Shown here one piece after another: positions 6,511 through 7,651 of a stretch of DNA of 7,651 nucleotides. Source of the stretch: Peptostreptococcaceae bacterium (lineage in GTDB: Bacteria > Bacillota_A > Clostridia > Peptostreptococcales > Acidaminobacteraceae); the NCBI GenBank assembly GCA_013619035.1, contig JABXKX010000613.1, positions 1-7,651 on the forward strand. The letters are read 5' to 3'. The number at the start of each line of letters is the position of its first letter. The stretch's first letter is position 1. Made by a program: the position numbers and the translations under genes. The notes beneath the pieces were generated by a model that saw only the letters and a program-made list of their open reading frames with translations, ran no database searches and was not told the DNA's origin.

Positions 6511-7026
6511 ATGTATAAAAATGAAATGTTACTAAAAGAAGTTTGGATAGTCTTAATTGTACCAATTGTATTCTCAGTGATTTTTAATCTGTCATATGAG
6601 ATACAGACAATGGTTTATATGATGATTATTGCCTACCTCTCAAGTATAGAAATTAGTTATTCACCAAAACAGTATGGAGAGATTGTATATAGAAGTCAAT
6701 CAATTTTAATATGTAGAAACCATTGTCTAATTGCCGTTTGGACAGTACAGTTATTGATGTATGTACTCTTTGTTATAACGGGCGGGTCAACTATTTTATT
6801 TGCTTGTTTTGAAACCTTGTGTTTAATTCTCATTATCAAACAGCATTTGAGTATGATCTTTTATACCAAAGGCTTGTTACATAAAGGTGCATTCTATTCA
6901 TGGGAAGCTATTCATGAGGCATATCATGTTAAGAACTATAAAGAAGTTTATGAAATACATTTAGGGAGTAACAAAGTCATAAAGTTAACAGCAGAAGAAC
7001 TAGCATTAACCAAGGAAGTGGGTTAA
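6511..7026 (+). CDS. Hypothetical four-helix membrane protein
   Basis: I do not recognise this 171-residue protein. Hydrophobic stretches at about 10-26, 31-47, 71-91 and 93-112 look like two membrane helix hairpins. Residues 118-163 are polar and include the short motif FYSWEAI (128-134) followed by KEVYEIHL (144-151). That pattern recalls the small beta-rich domains with a W-x-x-I motif on the inner face of some uncharacterised Gram-positive membrane proteins, but the likeness is weak. The start is set by AAAGGAGG at 6496-6503, seven bases before this ATG; an in-frame GTG at 6490 would put the ribosome site inside the gene and is rejected. It has its own promoter and terminator, so it is a single-gene unit. 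The last three codons and the stop form the right arm of its terminator. Confidence 0.8.
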   Translation: MYKNEMLLKEVWIVLIVPIVFSVIFNLSYEIQTMVYMMIIAYLSSIEISYSPKQYGEIVYRSQSILICRNHCLIAVWTVQLLMYVLFVITGGSTILFACFETLCLILIIKQHLSMIFYTKGLLHKGAFYSWEAIHEAYHVKNYKEVYEIHLGSNKVIKLTAEELALTKEVG

Positions 7027-7038
7027 TGCATTTTTTTT
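7003..7038 (+). terminator. Terminator inside the end of the membrane protein gene
   Basis: GCATTAACC (7003-7011) pairs perfectly with GGTTAATGC (7021-7029) around a nine-base loop, followed by A and eight T bases. The left arm and loop lie in the coding sequence and the right arm spans the TAA stop. Confidence 0.8.
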
Positions 7039-7068
7039 GGATATAAATACTATATAGAGGTGACGAGT
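7039..7068 (+). promoter_or_regulatory. Candidate -10 region and ribosome site of the kinase-like gene
   Basis: Because a terminator closes the preceding gene, this gene needs its own promoter. TATAAA (7042-7047), TACTAT (7048-7053) and TATATA (7051-7056) are possible -10 boxes but no -35 box is clear. AGAGGTGA (7056-7063) is the ribosome site for the ATG at 7069. Confidence 0.3.
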
Positions 7069-7651
7069 ATGTATTATCTAGGAATTGCTATGAACGGAGA
7101 ATTGATTGAGTTTATGCTTATAGACGAAAATTGTCATATCCACGGGTTACAAAAAGAACGCCATGTGGATCTAATACATGATGGTGCCATGATATTGCAA
7201 GGTGTCATTGAATCGGGTATTGCTAGAGTGTGTTTGAAAGCCAATATAAAGTTTGAGGATATTACTTTTGCGTGTGTTGCAGTACCGGGGTTTGGTGAAA
7301 ATCAAGTTTATGATGATTTAATGAACGATTTATTTAAAAGTATCTTTTATAATGATCATTTCTTATGTGAAAATGAAATAGAAGCAGCATGGACAGGTGC
7401 ACTAGGGGCAAATGAAGGGATTGTAATACTCGCAGGTGTCGGTTCTATAGCTATTGGTAAAAATAAAATCGGTGAAACCGTTCGAACTGGTGGATGGGGA
7501 CATATTGCTGGTGATGAAGGTGGGGAATATTGGTTGGCTCGAAAAATTCTTGAGATTTATACCAAAGAAGCTGATGGAAGATATGATGAAAAAGAACTTT
7601 ATAATTTACTAAGAGAAAAAATGGATATACACGATGATGAAGATATTTTTA
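7069..7651 (+). CDS. BadF/BadG-type ASKHA protein, N-acetylglucosamine kinase-like (3' end missing)
   Basis: The first 194 codons are present and the frame runs off the window. The clearest family signature is GGWGHIAGDEGGEYWLA (141-157), nearly the same as GGWGHMMGDEGSAYWIA in human N-acetylglucosamine kinase, together with GIVILAGVGSIAIG (117-130). Members phosphorylate amino sugars with ATP, or act as ATPases that activate benzoyl-CoA type reductases. The usual N-terminal phosphate-1 loop GxDGGGTK is replaced by GIAMNGELI (5-13), the catalytic-region Asn-Asp by N102-E103, and GTGS by GVGS (123-126). It may therefore be a kinase with altered chemistry, or an inactive sugar-binding relative. 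AGAGGTGA supports this start; a later ATG at 7090 would remove the first strand. What follows downstream is not visible, so a cell-wall amino sugar salvage role is only a guess. Confidence 0.75.
   Translation, partial: MYYLGIAMNGELIEFMLIDENCHIHGLQKERHVDLIHDGAMILQGVIESGIARVCLKANIKFEDITFACVAVPGFGENQVYDDLMNDLFKSIFYNDHFLCENEIEAAWTGALGANEGIVILAGVGSIAIGKNKIGETVRTGGWGHIAGDEGGEYWLARKILEIYTKEADGRYDEKELYNLLREKMDIHDDEDIF

Noticed and set aside
1..7651. Mycoplasma genetic code, mobile elements, CRISPR array or tRNA genes
   Set aside because: No in-frame TGA occurs in recognised genes and ClC ends in TGA; I saw no transposase, long terminal repeats, spaced direct repeats or cloverleaf-like segments.

Overview
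The window is AT-rich DNA (roughly one third G+C by eye). It has strong AGGAGG-type ribosome sites, consensus-like -10 boxes and compact hairpin terminators, which point to a low-GC Gram-positive lineage (Bacillota, for example Erysipelotrichia-like, or an Acholeplasma-like mollicute). TGA is used once as a stop (the ClC gene) and never in frame inside a recognised gene, so the Mycoplasma code that reads TGA as Trp is not supported. A glutaminyl-tRNA synthetase is present, although many low-GC Gram-positives lack one and make Gln-tRNA through GatCAB. The lineage call is an inference and stays at class level.

Layout from left to right: (1) sstT, a Na+/serine-threonine symporter, with a candidate CcpA (cre) site in its promoter and two hairpins behind it. 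(2) A radical SAM/PLP aminomutase of the KamA family, followed by a long terminator hairpin. (3) A possible 17-codon hydrophobic peptide with a very good ribosome site, whose end overlaps the convergent ClC gene. (4) A ClC-family anion channel on the minus strand. (5) A 93-bp divergent promoter region. (6) A Nudix hydrolase and glnS (GlnRS) as a tight two-gene unit ending in a terminator. (7) A single-gene unit for an unknown four-helix membrane protein, whose terminator hairpin is built from its own last codons. (8) The first 194 codons of a BadF/BadG-type (N-acetylglucosamine kinase-like) ASKHA protein, cut by the window end.

The genes look like ordinary chromosomal housekeeping and transport units, each with its own promoter and terminator. 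I see no mobile element, CRISPR array, prophage or clear multi-gene novel system. The most interesting content is at residue level. Three proteins that would get routine names have changed key positions. The ClC protein has Gln in place of the gating Glu and Ile in place of the internal proton Glu. The KamA-like enzyme lacks both Asp residues that read the lysine side chain and has Arg at one of them. The sugar-kinase-like protein has altered phosphate-binding and catalytic motifs. The possible 17-aa peptide and the terminator inside a coding sequence are secondary points of interest.
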